Source of the DNA: an uncultured Bacteroidaceae bacterium
Lineage (GTDB): Bacteria > Bacteroidota > Bacteroidia > Bacteroidales > Bacteroidaceae
Length of the DNA stretch: 12,991 nucleotides
Direction of reading: 5' to 3'
NCBI GenBank assembly: GCA_904501945.1
Contig: CAJGCU010000073.1
Location: forward strand, 1-12,991
Shown: positions 7,034 through 12,882 of the stretch, in pieces
How positions within the stretch are numbered: position 1 is the stretch's first letter
Layout: the number at the start of each line of letters is the position of its first letter
Position numbers and translations under genes: made by a program
The notes under the pieces: model-generated
What the model was told of the DNA's origin: nothing
Seen by the model: the letters and a program-made list of their open reading frames with translations, nothing else
Databases searched by the model: none

Positions 7034-7492
7034 ATGTATATGAATAAGCTCGCAAAATGGCTCATGGGAGGCCTTATACTCTGTACCATCACCCTCACTG
7101 GATGCAACAGTATGGATGATGCAGAGAGTGAAGTGCAAAGCATTGAATTGCTGCGCACCAGCCAAAGTTGGAATGAAATGGACTTGCCTGACTATCCACA
7201 GGGAAAACCAGAATTGGTGGCGGTGAAATACATCATCCCGCCAGGCAAGAAGTTAGGATGGCATCATCATGTGGCCATGAACCATGGTGTGCTGGTGCAG
7301 GGCGAACTGACCATCAATGCCCAGGACGGTAAAACCAAGGTGATGCGTGCGGGTGAGGTCGTTGTAGAAATGGTCGATGCCATTCACCATGGCGAGAACC
7401 GCGGCACAGAACCCGTTGTGCTTTACATGTTCTACCTTTCACAAAAGGATATGACTTTGACAGTGCAGCACCCGGAAATTCCTTTGGAATAA
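7034..7492 (+). CDS. Cupin-domain lipoprotein
   Basis: A 152-residue protein with a lipoprotein signal: basic start, hydrophobic segment and lipobox LTGC with Cys24 as lipidation site, so it should be an envelope-bound single-domain cupin. Cupin motif 1 is PGKKLGWHHHVAMNHGVLVQG (split around residues 70-90), with His77-His79 as metal ligands. The usual glutamate position is occupied by Asn83/His84. Motif 2 is around residues 107-124, with His118-His119 and Asn122 (IHHGENRG). The substrate is unknown: related small cupins range from quercetinase-like and dimethylsulfoniopropionate-lyase-like enzymes to simple sugar or metal binders. Met3 (7040) is an alternative start. It has its own strong terminator and no tight operon partner; its leader is AT-rich (ATAATAATTAATAATA just before the start). 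Confidence 0.88.
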   Translation: MYMNKLAKWLMGGLILCTITLTGCNSMDDAESEVQSIELLRTSQSWNEMDLPDYPQGKPELVAVKYIIPPGKKLGWHHHVAMNHGVLVQGELTINAQDGKTKVMRAGEVVVEMVDAIHHGENRGTEPVVLYMFYLSQKDMTLTVQHPEIPLE

Positions 7493-7501
7493 ATAATAAA
7501 G

Positions 7502-7536
7502 ATGAGCCCTAAAGTTAATCTTAGGGCTCATTTTTT
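7502..7536 (+). terminator. Strong Rho-independent terminator after the cupin gene
   Basis: ATGAGCCCTAA (7502-7512) pairs perfectly with TTAGGGCTCAT (7521-7531), with an 8-nt loop, followed by a run of T to 7536. It begins 10 bases after the stop codon and isolates the iteron region from upstream transcription. Confidence 0.9.
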
Positions 7537-7686
7537 ACTTTTCCCCATCGCTGCCAACTGCAAAAAAAATAAAATAGAAAAATATTTAAGCAAAAAGAAA
7601 ATGAGCATTTAATGATAGTAAAGTGATTTAGAGTTAGTTAAACATTCTTTGCACAAGTTTTTGCGTAAGAAAAGCGACACAAAGGG

Positions 7687-7908
7687 GACAAATTCCCAAC
7701 ACAAATTTGTCACACCAAATCACCTGACTTCATCATTCCCCCCCTCAGAAACCTTCAAGCCACTAAAACACAAGTGCAAAACCGCCTAACTATCTAAAAA
7801 ACAAGAACAAAAGAAGAATCAAAGGTAATAGCTACAACACAAATTTGTCACGCTAAAAAACCTTTTTCAACACGGATTTGTCACGTTTATCTAACCCTAA
7901 TTTGTCAC
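7687..7908. repeat. Iteron-like sites, mostly reverse orientation
   Basis: Four minus-strand sites share the core (A)ATTTGTCAC, reading GTGACAAAT in reverse: 7698-7713, 7836-7851, 7869-7884 and 7893-7908 (AACACAAATTTGTCAC, AACACGGATTTGTCAC, AACCCTAATTTGTCAC). The first abuts a forward site, GACAAATTCCCAA at 7687-7699, making a near-palindrome. Site starts at 7836, 7869 and 7893 are 33 and 24 bp apart. They are probably binding sites for the Rep protein encoded at 9376. Confidence 0.75.
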
Positions 7909-8000
7909 GCTAATCAACCGAGTGTTTAAAGAAAAATATATAACCGTATGAAAAAGAAAGAGTTGGCAATATTTTTTGCACTAATGCAAAGTGACGGAGT

Positions 8001-8095
8001 GTGACAAATTCCCAATAGCACAAAGACGTTTCCTTCTGCGTGAAAGCGTGATTTTCAGCCACTTCGCATAGATAAAGAGTGTGACAAATTCCCAA
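8001..8095 (+). repeat. Two separate forward iterons
   Basis: GTGACAAATTCCCAA stands at 8001-8015 and again at 8081-8095, exactly 80 bp apart and both preceded by AGT and followed by TA. They match the main cluster perfectly but are set off from it by AT-rich DNA. Confidence 0.85.
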
Positions 8096-8115
8096 TAACC
8101 TAGTCTTATAAATAC

Positions 8116-8230
8116 ACACCCTTTTCAGAAAAAAAAGAGAAGAAAGAATCTTTCTTTTTTATTAATATTAACGGAATATTAACATAGGAACGCACCTAAC
8201 TCGTTGAAAAACAATAAATAAAATACCAAT
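8116..8230. other. AT-rich stretch beside the iteron cluster
   Basis: Between the two separate iterons and the main cluster lies A/T-dominated DNA (AGAAAGAATCTTTCT palindrome at 8141-8155, then TATTAATATTAAC and AATATTAAC). In iteron origins the strand-opening site usually lies right beside the iteron array, so this is the best candidate for it here. That is inference from position and composition. Confidence 0.4.
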
Positions 8231-8233
8231 TAC

Positions 8234-8428
8234 GTGACAAACTCCCAACAGGAACGTGACAAAACCCCAATATGTGCGTGACAAATTCCCTGCCGAAAAC
8301 CCAAGAAACGTGACAAAATCCCAAGCAAGAAAAGCAAGTGTGACAAATTCCCAAGCCGACTGTGACAAAAACCCAATCATGGTGTGACAATTTCCCAACA
8401 CAAGGATTCGGGCGTGACAAATTCCCAA
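8234..8428 (+). repeat. Main iteron cluster, eight helically phased copies
   Basis: Eight 15-bp copies of GTGACAAATTCCCAA or close variants start at 8234, 8256, 8278, 8310, 8340, 8362, 8384 and 8414. Spacings are 22, 22, 32, 30, 22, 22 and 30 bp, that is, close to two or three helical turns, so bound initiators would line up on about one face of the DNA. GTGACAA is invariant except for GTGACAATT at 8384; variation lies in the middle and in the last bases (CTG at 8290-8292). The origin of an iteron replicon is the natural reading, with the 9376 protein as binder. Confidence 0.9.
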
Positions 8429-8612
8429 TTCGGGGCTGGATTAGCGCCGTGTGTGCTGCAGAATCGGCATGTCTCAGACACCTGTGTCGATATGTCCTAT
8501 AACGATAAGCAGATGTGTAGCCCTCCGATTTTGAAGCTTAAGTGGCTGCCCCGTCTCGTAGAGGCGAAAGAAGCAGAAAGGGGAGGGGAACCTCACCTGA
8601 CGGGAAGTCAGA

Positions 8613-8815
8613 TAATCTTGGAGGATAAAGAGAGGCTGCCAGCAGGATGGAGCAAGGTAATCTTGGAGGATGAAAGAGAGGCTGCCAGAAAGGATAAAGT
8701 AGAGACTGCTAGCAGGATAAGGCAAGGCAATCTTGGAGGATAAAGAAAGACAGCCAAGGAAGATGAAGAAAGGCAATCAGCAGGATGGGAAAAGGCAATC
8801 AGGGAGGCTTGAGAA
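8613..8815 (+). repeat. Degenerate purine-rich tandem repeat
   Basis: AATCTTGGAGGAT recurs at about 8614, 8659 and 8729, with related words GAGAGGCTGCCAG and AGCAGGATGG between, and shortened GGCAATCAG units near 8772 and 8794. The first period is 45 bp, the next 70 bp. Plus-strand G greatly exceeds C from about 8565 to 8900. A 119-residue frame crosses it but starts within the iterons and is not credible. 8430-8560 holds nothing that I can name. Confidence 0.7.
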
Positions 8816-8935
8816 AAGAAGTCAGAAAGATGGGGAAAGAACAGAAAGAAGAACCGACAAAAAGCAGAGAGTGGAGCGAGAAAGAAAATGAACGCGGACG
8901 AGAGGCAGAGACCTGCGCTTTTTGCATCGTATCAT

Positions 8936-8984
8936 AATACAAATTTGTCACAAGCAATTGCTATTTACAATACGGATTTGTCAC
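8936..8984 (-). repeat. Reverse iteron pair ahead of the rep promoter
   Basis: AATACAAATTTGTCAC (8936-8951) and AATACGGATTTGTCAC (8969-8984) are 33 bp apart. The pair copies the sequence and spacing of the sites at 7836 and 7869 (AACACAAATTTGTCAC and AACACGGATTTGTCAC, also 33 bp apart). Lying 60-110 bp upstream of the presumed rep promoter, it could let Rep regulate its own synthesis. Confidence 0.75.
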
Positions 8985-9045
8985 GATAAAATGCCGTGTT
9001 GAGCATTTTTTTTGCCTCCTCCAACGCATAAATTTCACAAAACCT

Positions 9046-9075
9046 TTTGTGGGAAAAAAAAACTTTGCATCTTTG
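9046..9075 (+). promoter_or_regulatory. Probable rep promoter
   Basis: TTTG (9046-9049), an 18-bp spacer and CATCTTTG (9068-9075) differ from the Bacteroidota promoter by one base in the -7 element. Transcription would begin near 9082, giving a 290-nt leader before the rep start codon. No better match lies between it and the gene. Confidence 0.5.
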
Positions 9076-9082
9076 CATGGAA

Positions 9083-9375
9083 AAGTAACATGGGAGGGAT
9101 TGAGAAGGAGTTGTCCATTGAGGAGTTACTGGTGAGTTTTGGAGAAGTGGCAGGGAGGTTATAGGGAAGTATGTGATGCAGATGCATTCAACGCCGAGGC
9201 ATGCAAGACGCTGATGACAGGCGCCGTCCCCGTAACGCCTCAATAGCTCCCTTCTAAATTTCTCAATAAATCACCTGCCAATTCCTCCATAGCCCCTCGA
9301 TAATTTCCTTATAGCTCCCCCGAAAGCAGTAACTCCCCCATAAATCCTCTATCAAAAAAAAACACTCACAACGAC
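9083..9375 (+). promoter_or_regulatory. Structured rep leader: G-rich half facing a C-rich half
   Basis: The first half (to about 9175) is G-rich and the second half (9235-9350) C-rich with repeated TAGCTCCC-type words (9245, 9313). GGAGTTACTG (9122-9131) pairs perfectly with CAGTAACTCC (9327-9336), and 9159-9168 pairs with 9305-9314 over ten pairs including two G-T. The two helices nest, so the leader RNA could fold into one long hairpin that ends close to the rep start codon. A role in limiting Rep synthesis is inference. Confidence 0.4.
9090..9164 (+). CDS. Possible 24-residue leader peptide
   Basis: An ATG shortly after the predicted rep transcription start opens a 24-codon frame (MGGIEKELSIEELL, then VSFGEVAGRL) ending in TAG. 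The composition looks protein-like and a purine-rich run precedes the start. It covers the G-rich half of the leader, so its translation would disrupt the long hairpin. Short frames like this also arise by chance; there is no homology evidence. Confidence 0.25.
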   Translation: MGGIEKELSIEELLVSFGEVAGRL

Positions 9376-10893
9376 ATGGCCAACCCAACCGACCCGAAGC
9401 AGTCACCGAAGCCCGCAGCGCAGAAGACCAAGAAGGCGCAGGACGAATCTATTATGAAGAACCTTCCGCAGAACGTGGAATGGATCAAGCAGCCCTATGC
9501 CCTTTCCGTCATGCGAGGCGACCTCTCGCTCACCCAGACACACATCATGGTGGAGCTGATGGGAGCCCTGCAGGTCAAGATTAACGACTTCATCGCGCAC
9601 ATGGGCGAGGAAGGCAATGCCGTGTTCCGCGAAGAAGACTTCAACGAGAACGGCGTGGCACACGTCGATGTGAGCCTGGCAGCCATCTCCAACCGTCCCG
9701 ACTACTACAGCGACGTGGAGAACATGGCCTACCGCCTCATGGGAGCTACCATCAAGAAGCCCGAAGAAGTGGACGGCGTCAAGATGATGAAGTACTCCCA
9801 CGTCTTCGACTCCATCCTCGTGCCCCTCGAAGACAACGAGCGAGGCCGACGCAAGGGCTACATCCGCTTCTGCTTCAACCGCCAGCAGGCCAAAGACATC
9901 TTCAACTTCACGCGCTACAGCAAGTACATCAAGGCCGTGGCACGCAACTCCTCCAGCCAGTACACCAGCCGACTCTACATGATTATCACCGCCTACAAGA
10001 GCTTCGGGCGCTGGGAGGTGGACTACACCGAGCTGCGCAAGATTCTTGGCTTCTGTGCCTACGAAGAGACCGAAAGCGGGCAGTGGAGCTGGGTGGAGAA
10101 GAAATACACCGAATACCGCCAGTTCAAGCGCCGTGTCCTCAAGACCGCTGCCGACGAGCTGCACGACCTTGCTCTGGCAGGCGAAGCCGACTGCTATTTC
10201 GACTTTCAGGAAGTCTATCCGGCAGGCAAAAAAGCCGGAACTCCCGACAAGATACTCTTCACCATCACCATTTCCGACCTCGGCCGACAGGCCAATACCT
10301 CTGCGCTTACTGCAAAAAAGTTGATAGCAATCGAAGACAGTCTCAAGCGCGAGTTCAACTTCCGCACCTCCGAAGTGCGCCAGCTGCTGCCCTACATCAA
10401 CGAAGAGAACATCGACTCCTTCATTCAGAAAATACAAGAGATACAAGCCTATATTAAAAAGGATGAATGCAAAATTGTTGATAAGAAAAAATACGCATTC
10501 ACCTCACTTCACAACTTCATCGACGATTTCCAAGATGTCATAGCCGAAGAAGTAAGCGATGCGGCAGATGCCTTCCTGCATGAAGATGAACCGCAAGGAC
10601 TGCAAAAAAATAGACAGCAAAAAGCCGATGAAGCATCTGAATGGGACGGGCGCACCTTCACCGACCCTCTTCTTCGCGACCGTCTCACCACCGCTTTCGG
10701 CACTCGCACCTACACCATGTATCTCATGCAGATACGCATTGTCACCTTCCGTTCAGGCACACTGCTGCTCCACATCCCTCACGAAGAAGTGTCCGACTAC
10801 ATCGACTCCAATAACCTGCTCCAGACACTCAAGGAAACCCTCACGCCTCTTCTTGGCCATGTGCAGACCATCAACTACCTGGTTGGAATGTAG
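9376..10893 (+). CDS. Rep_3-type (RepB-like) replication initiator with DnaA-domain-I-like C-terminus
   Basis: A 505-residue protein that should bind the iterons upstream and start replication. After a Lys/Pro/Gln-rich tail (1-25), residues about 35-345 have the layout of the Rep_3 initiator family with two winged-helix domains: LSLTQTHIMVELMGAL in the first, and SSSQYTSRLYMIITAYKSFG followed by TELRKILGF at the family's diagnostic point (SRLY at 198-201) leading to the second. An acidic, Gln/Lys-rich linker follows (about 390-425). Residues about 428-505 differ from usual Rep_3 proteins: TAFGTRTYTMYLMQIRI, then GTLLLHIPHEEVSDYI, then LKETLTPLLGHVQTINYLV, which resembles DnaA domain I in order and hydrophobic pattern. 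DnaA domain I self-associates and contacts the DnaB helicase. There is no Shine-Dalgarno sequence at the start; the next in-frame Met is residue 27. The last 15 codons recur at 12427-12474. Initiator: confident. DnaA likeness: moderate. Confidence 0.88.
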   Translation: MANPTDPKQSPKPAAQKTKKAQDESIMKNLPQNVEWIKQPYALSVMRGDLSLTQTHIMVELMGALQVKINDFIAHMGEEGNAVFREEDFNENGVAHVDVSLAAISNRPDYYSDVENMAYRLMGATIKKPEEVDGVKMMKYSHVFDSILVPLEDNERGRRKGYIRFCFNRQQAKDIFNFTRYSKYIKAVARNSSSQYTSRLYMIITAYKSFGRWEVDYTELRKILGFCAYEETESGQWSWVEKKYTEYRQFKRRVLKTAADELHDLALAGEADCYFDFQEVYPAGKKAGTPDKILFTITISDLGRQANTSALTAKKLIAIEDSLKREFNFRTSEVRQLLPYINEENIDSFIQKIQEIQAYIKKDECKIVDKKKYAFTSLHNFIDDFQDVIAEEVSDAADAFLHEDEPQGLQKNRQQKADEASEWDGRTFTDPLLRDRLTTAFGTRTYTMYLMQIRIVTFRSGTLLLHIPHEEVSDYIDSNNLLQTLKETLTPLLGHVQTINYLVGM

Positions 10894-10903
10894 GGTAGGG
10901 GAG
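10846..10903 (+). repeat. 58-bp direct repeat, left copy (rep 3' end)
   Basis: These 58 bases cover the last 15 codons of rep, its TAG stop and 10 bases beyond, and recur without a mismatch at 12427-12484 (offset 1581). Direct repeats of a gene's 3' end are the usual footprint of site-specific integration that restores the gene, but no integrase lies between the copies. Confidence 0.95.
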
Positions 10904-10960
10904 CGGCGCATGGCGCTCGGCTCAGCAGCAGCATTTTCATCAGGTGTAAAGCATTCAGCT

Positions 10961-11000
10961 CTCCGTCAGTTCGTGCCAGAACTGACGGAGGGCTTTGTTT
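10961..11000 (+). terminator. Rho-independent terminator after rep
   Basis: CTCCGTCAGTTC (10961-10972) and GAACTGACGGAG (10979-10990) form a perfect 12-bp stem with a 6-nt loop, followed by GGCTTTGTTT. It lies 68 bases past the rep stop and just beyond the 58-bp repeat. Confidence 0.75.
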
Positions 11001-11138
11001 ATGGAGTACTGGATATCATGATAATCACCATTCCGCCTATGACATGGCGTAAGCATGCTTGTTTCCACATTTCAGGGTATATTTTGTTGTCATCTTATCA
11101 AAAAACTTGCAGAATTTTTTCAATACAGAATAAATTAT

Positions 11139-11146
11139 TAACTTTG
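11139..11146 (+). promoter_or_regulatory. TAACTTTG promoter-like element in the rep to WG-gene gap
   Basis: TAACTTTG matches the -7 element TAnnTTTG, but no good -33 TTTG stands at the right distance. It could start a transcript with a leader of about 210 nt for the WG-repeat gene. The gap 11001-11364 otherwise holds no credible gene. Confidence 0.35.
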
Positions 11147-11250
11147 CCAGCGATGCGCATAGCGATTGTTGTTTGTAATTCTTTGCGTTTGAGCACTATA
11201 AAGTTACAATATTTTCGCTAACCACCCAATCTACGGACAATTAAAATTCG

Positions 11251-11270
11251 TCGAACTCACGTTAAATTTG
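11251..11270 (+). promoter_or_regulatory. TCGAACTCACGTTA motif overlapping a second -7-like element
   Basis: The 14-bp motif (11251-11264) is the exact inverse of 7-20 in repeat copy A and shares 12 bases with 2019-2030 in copy B. Here it runs into TAAATTTG (11263-11270), a match to the -7 consensus about 95 bp before the WG-repeat gene. A -33 TTTG is not evident. It is probably a genome-wide intergenic motif near promoters. Confidence 0.45.
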
Positions 11271-11364
11271 CAAAAACAAAATCACATTATCGGTAGTCTT
11301 AATGAGGTTCTGGCTACTTGCTAATGGTAAATGGAGTTTATAGAACCTCCCTGAAGGTATAACT

Positions 11365-12117
11365 ATGAGAAAATTTAGATTAACAACATTGGCCATTCTA
11401 ATGGGATTGTTTGTTGTTTATAGTTGCATTGAAGATAAAAAAGAAAATATTGCCGTTGAATTGCCCGTAGAAGAACGTCTTGAACTTGCAAAAAAATATG
11501 ATAATGCAGGTGGCTTTTCCGAAGGGTTGGCGCGTGTTGAATTGAATGGTAAATGTGGTTTTATAGACAAGACCGGAAAACAGGTGATACCTTGTGTGTA
11601 TGATTATGCATGGAACTTTTCCGAAGGGTTGGCGCGTGTTAAATTGAATGGTAAAGAGGGTTTTATAGACAAGACCGGTAAACAGGTGATACCTTGTGTG
11701 TATGATGATGCATGGAACTTTTCCGAAGGGTTGGCGCGTGTTAAATTGAATGGTAAATGTGGTTTTATAGACAAGACCGGGAAACAGGTGATACCTTGTG
11801 TGTATGATTATGCATGGGACTATTCCGAAGGATTGGCGCTTGTTGCATTGAATGGTAAAAGGGGTTTTATAGACAAGACCGGGAAACAGGTGATACCTTG
11901 TGTGTATGATCTTGCATGGGACTATTCCGAAGGGTTGGCGTGTGTTGAATTGAATGGTAAATTGGGTTTTATAGACAAGACCGGTAAACAGGTGGTGCCT
12001 TGTGTGTATGATGATGTAAGATACTTCTCTGCTTTTGATATAATTGTGGCTATAGTTGGTGAATCAGAAGAAAATCAAGTTAGATACTACTATGACAGGG
12101 ATGGTAATTCCCTATGA
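11365..12117 (+). CDS. WG-repeat lipoprotein
   Basis: A 250-residue envelope protein. The signal segment ends in VYSC, so Cys21 is the likely lipidated residue. From about residue 53 it consists of five 34-residue WG-type repeats with the pattern SEGLARVxLNGKxGFIDKTGKQ, then VIPCVYDxAW (the fifth ends VVPCVYDDV), and a short capping segment ending in DGNSL. WG repeats (KWG family) form small beta-units in many bacterial surface and cytoplasmic proteins, and their partners are mostly unknown. Every full repeat carries a cysteine in PCVYD. The encoding DNA is a near-perfect 102-bp tandem repeat, so copy number should vary among strains. The start at 11365 is set by the signal peptide. It lies between the two copies of the 58-bp rep repeat, is AT-richer than rep, and has a terminator directly at its stop; it is probably accessory. 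Confidence 0.9.
   Translation: MRKFRLTTLAILMGLFVVYSCIEDKKENIAVELPVEERLELAKKYDNAGGFSEGLARVELNGKCGFIDKTGKQVIPCVYDYAWNFSEGLARVKLNGKEGFIDKTGKQVIPCVYDDAWNFSEGLARVKLNGKCGFIDKTGKQVIPCVYDYAWDYSEGLALVALNGKRGFIDKTGKQVIPCVYDLAWDYSEGLACVELNGKLGFIDKTGKQVVPCVYDDVRYFSAFDIIVAIVGESEENQVRYYYDRDGNSL
11521..12030 (+). repeat. 102-bp coding tandem repeat, five copies
   Basis: GAAGG(G/A)TTGGCG starts at 11521, 11623, 11725, 11827 and 11929, a constant 102 bp. Copies differ only by scattered substitutions, including synonymous ones in GACAAGACCGG(A/T/G)AAACAG. Such identity points to recent expansion or ongoing exchange between units. Confidence 0.95.
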
Positions 12118-12222
12118 TTCGGCAGATGATCTCTGCTGTATTTTTTATAGAAAAACATACCGCATTGAGTCTGCCTCCATCAAGGGATACATATCCACAA
12201 GATATTCAAAGGCATAGCTCAA
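12114..12222 (+). repeat. Repeat unit after the WG gene, left copy (at least 109 bp)
   Basis: The segment starting at the ATGATTCGGC that overlaps the WG gene's stop recurs at 12883-12991, where the window ends, at an offset of 769 bp. I see no mismatch over the 109 bases available. The unit contains a terminator (12120-12146) and the left arm of a larger hairpin. It also contains an ATATCCACA word (12191-12199), the same one-mismatch DnaA-box form seen near 1665-1707. Confidence 0.9.
12120..12146 (+). terminator. Terminator overlapping the end of the WG gene region
   Basis: CGGCAGA (12120-12126) and TCTGCTG (12132-12138) form a 7-bp stem with one G-T pair and a 5-nt loop, followed by TATTTTTTA. 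It begins three bases after the stop codon. The same structure is repeated at 12889-12915. Confidence 0.65.
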
Positions 12223-12233
12223 AGCGGTATGTT
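12154..12233. repeat. Large inverted repeat after the WG gene
   Basis: AACATACCGCATTGAG (12154-12169) and CTCAAAGCGGTATGTT (12218-12233) are inverses at 15 of 16 positions around a 48-nt interior, in which TGCCT (12173-12177) and AGGCA (12210-12214) can pair as well. The right copy of the repeat unit is cut by the window edge before its right arm. It may act as RNA structure or as an element end. Confidence 0.65.
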
Positions 12234-12426
12234 GTTTCGTTTTGTGAACTTTCTAATCCAGTTCTGTCACGATTTCTGCCATCTCCTTGCGTGTGGTGCC
12301 GCACAGGTCACAGGCTCGGCTGAGGGCAGGCAGAGGGTGGTGGCTCGCTTGCGGCTGAGGGGCTGCACGGGCTCGGTTTTTGCATGGATTTCGGGCTGCT
12401 GCGGCCATGCCCATGAAAAGCGCACC

Positions 12427-12484
12427 CCTCTTCTTGGCCATGTGCAGACCATCAACTACCTGGTTGGAATGTAGGGTAGGGGAG
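12427..12484 (+). pseudogene. 58-bp direct repeat, right copy (duplicated end of rep)
   Basis: This exact copy of 10846-10903 encodes the last 15 rep residues (PLLGHVQTINYLVGM), the stop and 10 bases. The sequence before it (12240-12426) is GC-rich and unrelated to rep, so no longer rep remnant is present. A plus-strand frame through it is only a fusion of chance sequence with the copied tail. A minus-strand frame at 12253-12441, ending in CDLCGTTRKEMAEIVTELD, looks faintly protein-like, but I cannot support it as a gene. Confidence 0.85.
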
Positions 12485-12594
12485 TCAGTGCAGGCTCCTC
12501 ATCTGTCAGGGAGGAGCGTGAAGGCGAACAGATTCTCATGCTGATTTTTCTTTCAGGGAAAGGATATGCTTCGATACATCCTGTTCTTCCCTAC

Positions 12595-12680
12595 GTGCAC
12601 ACCGTGTTCATGATATCATAAACACCGCCTACTAAATATTTCCGACACGGTGCTTGTGATATCCTGAACACGGTGCGCAC
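12595..12680. repeat. 33-bp-arm inverted repeat (CACCGTGTT hairpin)
   Basis: Positions 12595-12627 and 12648-12680 are inverses with about four mismatches in 33 bases (GTGCACACCGTGTTCATGAT on the left, ending ATCCTGAACACGGTGCGCAC on the right), around a 20-nt spacer. Each arm contains GATATC. A divergent inverted copy lies at 189-245. No gene is supported in 12485-12882; the hairpin is its only clear structure. Confidence 0.75.
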
Positions 12681-12882
12681 TTGCAGGGTCTGTGAAGAAA
12701 CAGATATTCCTTCAGCGAGTTGCTCCCGCCTCCACCTCTGCTTCTGCGCCAATCGGTTTGCCTTGTGTGTGACAGCGTGCGCGTTCACTCCCCAATTTCT
12801 TCACATCTTTCCCTTCTTGTTGAAATAATGGAAAGAATTATCTTTTGTTCATAGACGTTAATCAGTGAGAATGAATTTGTAA

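Noticed and set aside
8234..8428. CRISPR array
   Set aside because: The repeats are only 15 bp, vary in sequence, have 7-17 bp between them and no cas genes. Together with a Rep protein they are iterons.
8384..8743. 119-codon plus-strand frame
   Set aside because: It begins inside the iterons and runs through a degenerate tandem repeat; its composition follows the repeat.
9403..10446. 347-codon minus-strand frame opposite rep
   Set aside because: It is an antisense shadow of a well-supported Rep_3 gene, caused by the GC-rich codon use; its sequence is Val/Leu/Gly-rich with no family.
12229..12474. 81-codon plus-strand frame ending in the rep tail
   Set aside because: Only the last 15 codons are rep-derived; the rest is unrelated chance sequence joined to the 58-bp copy.
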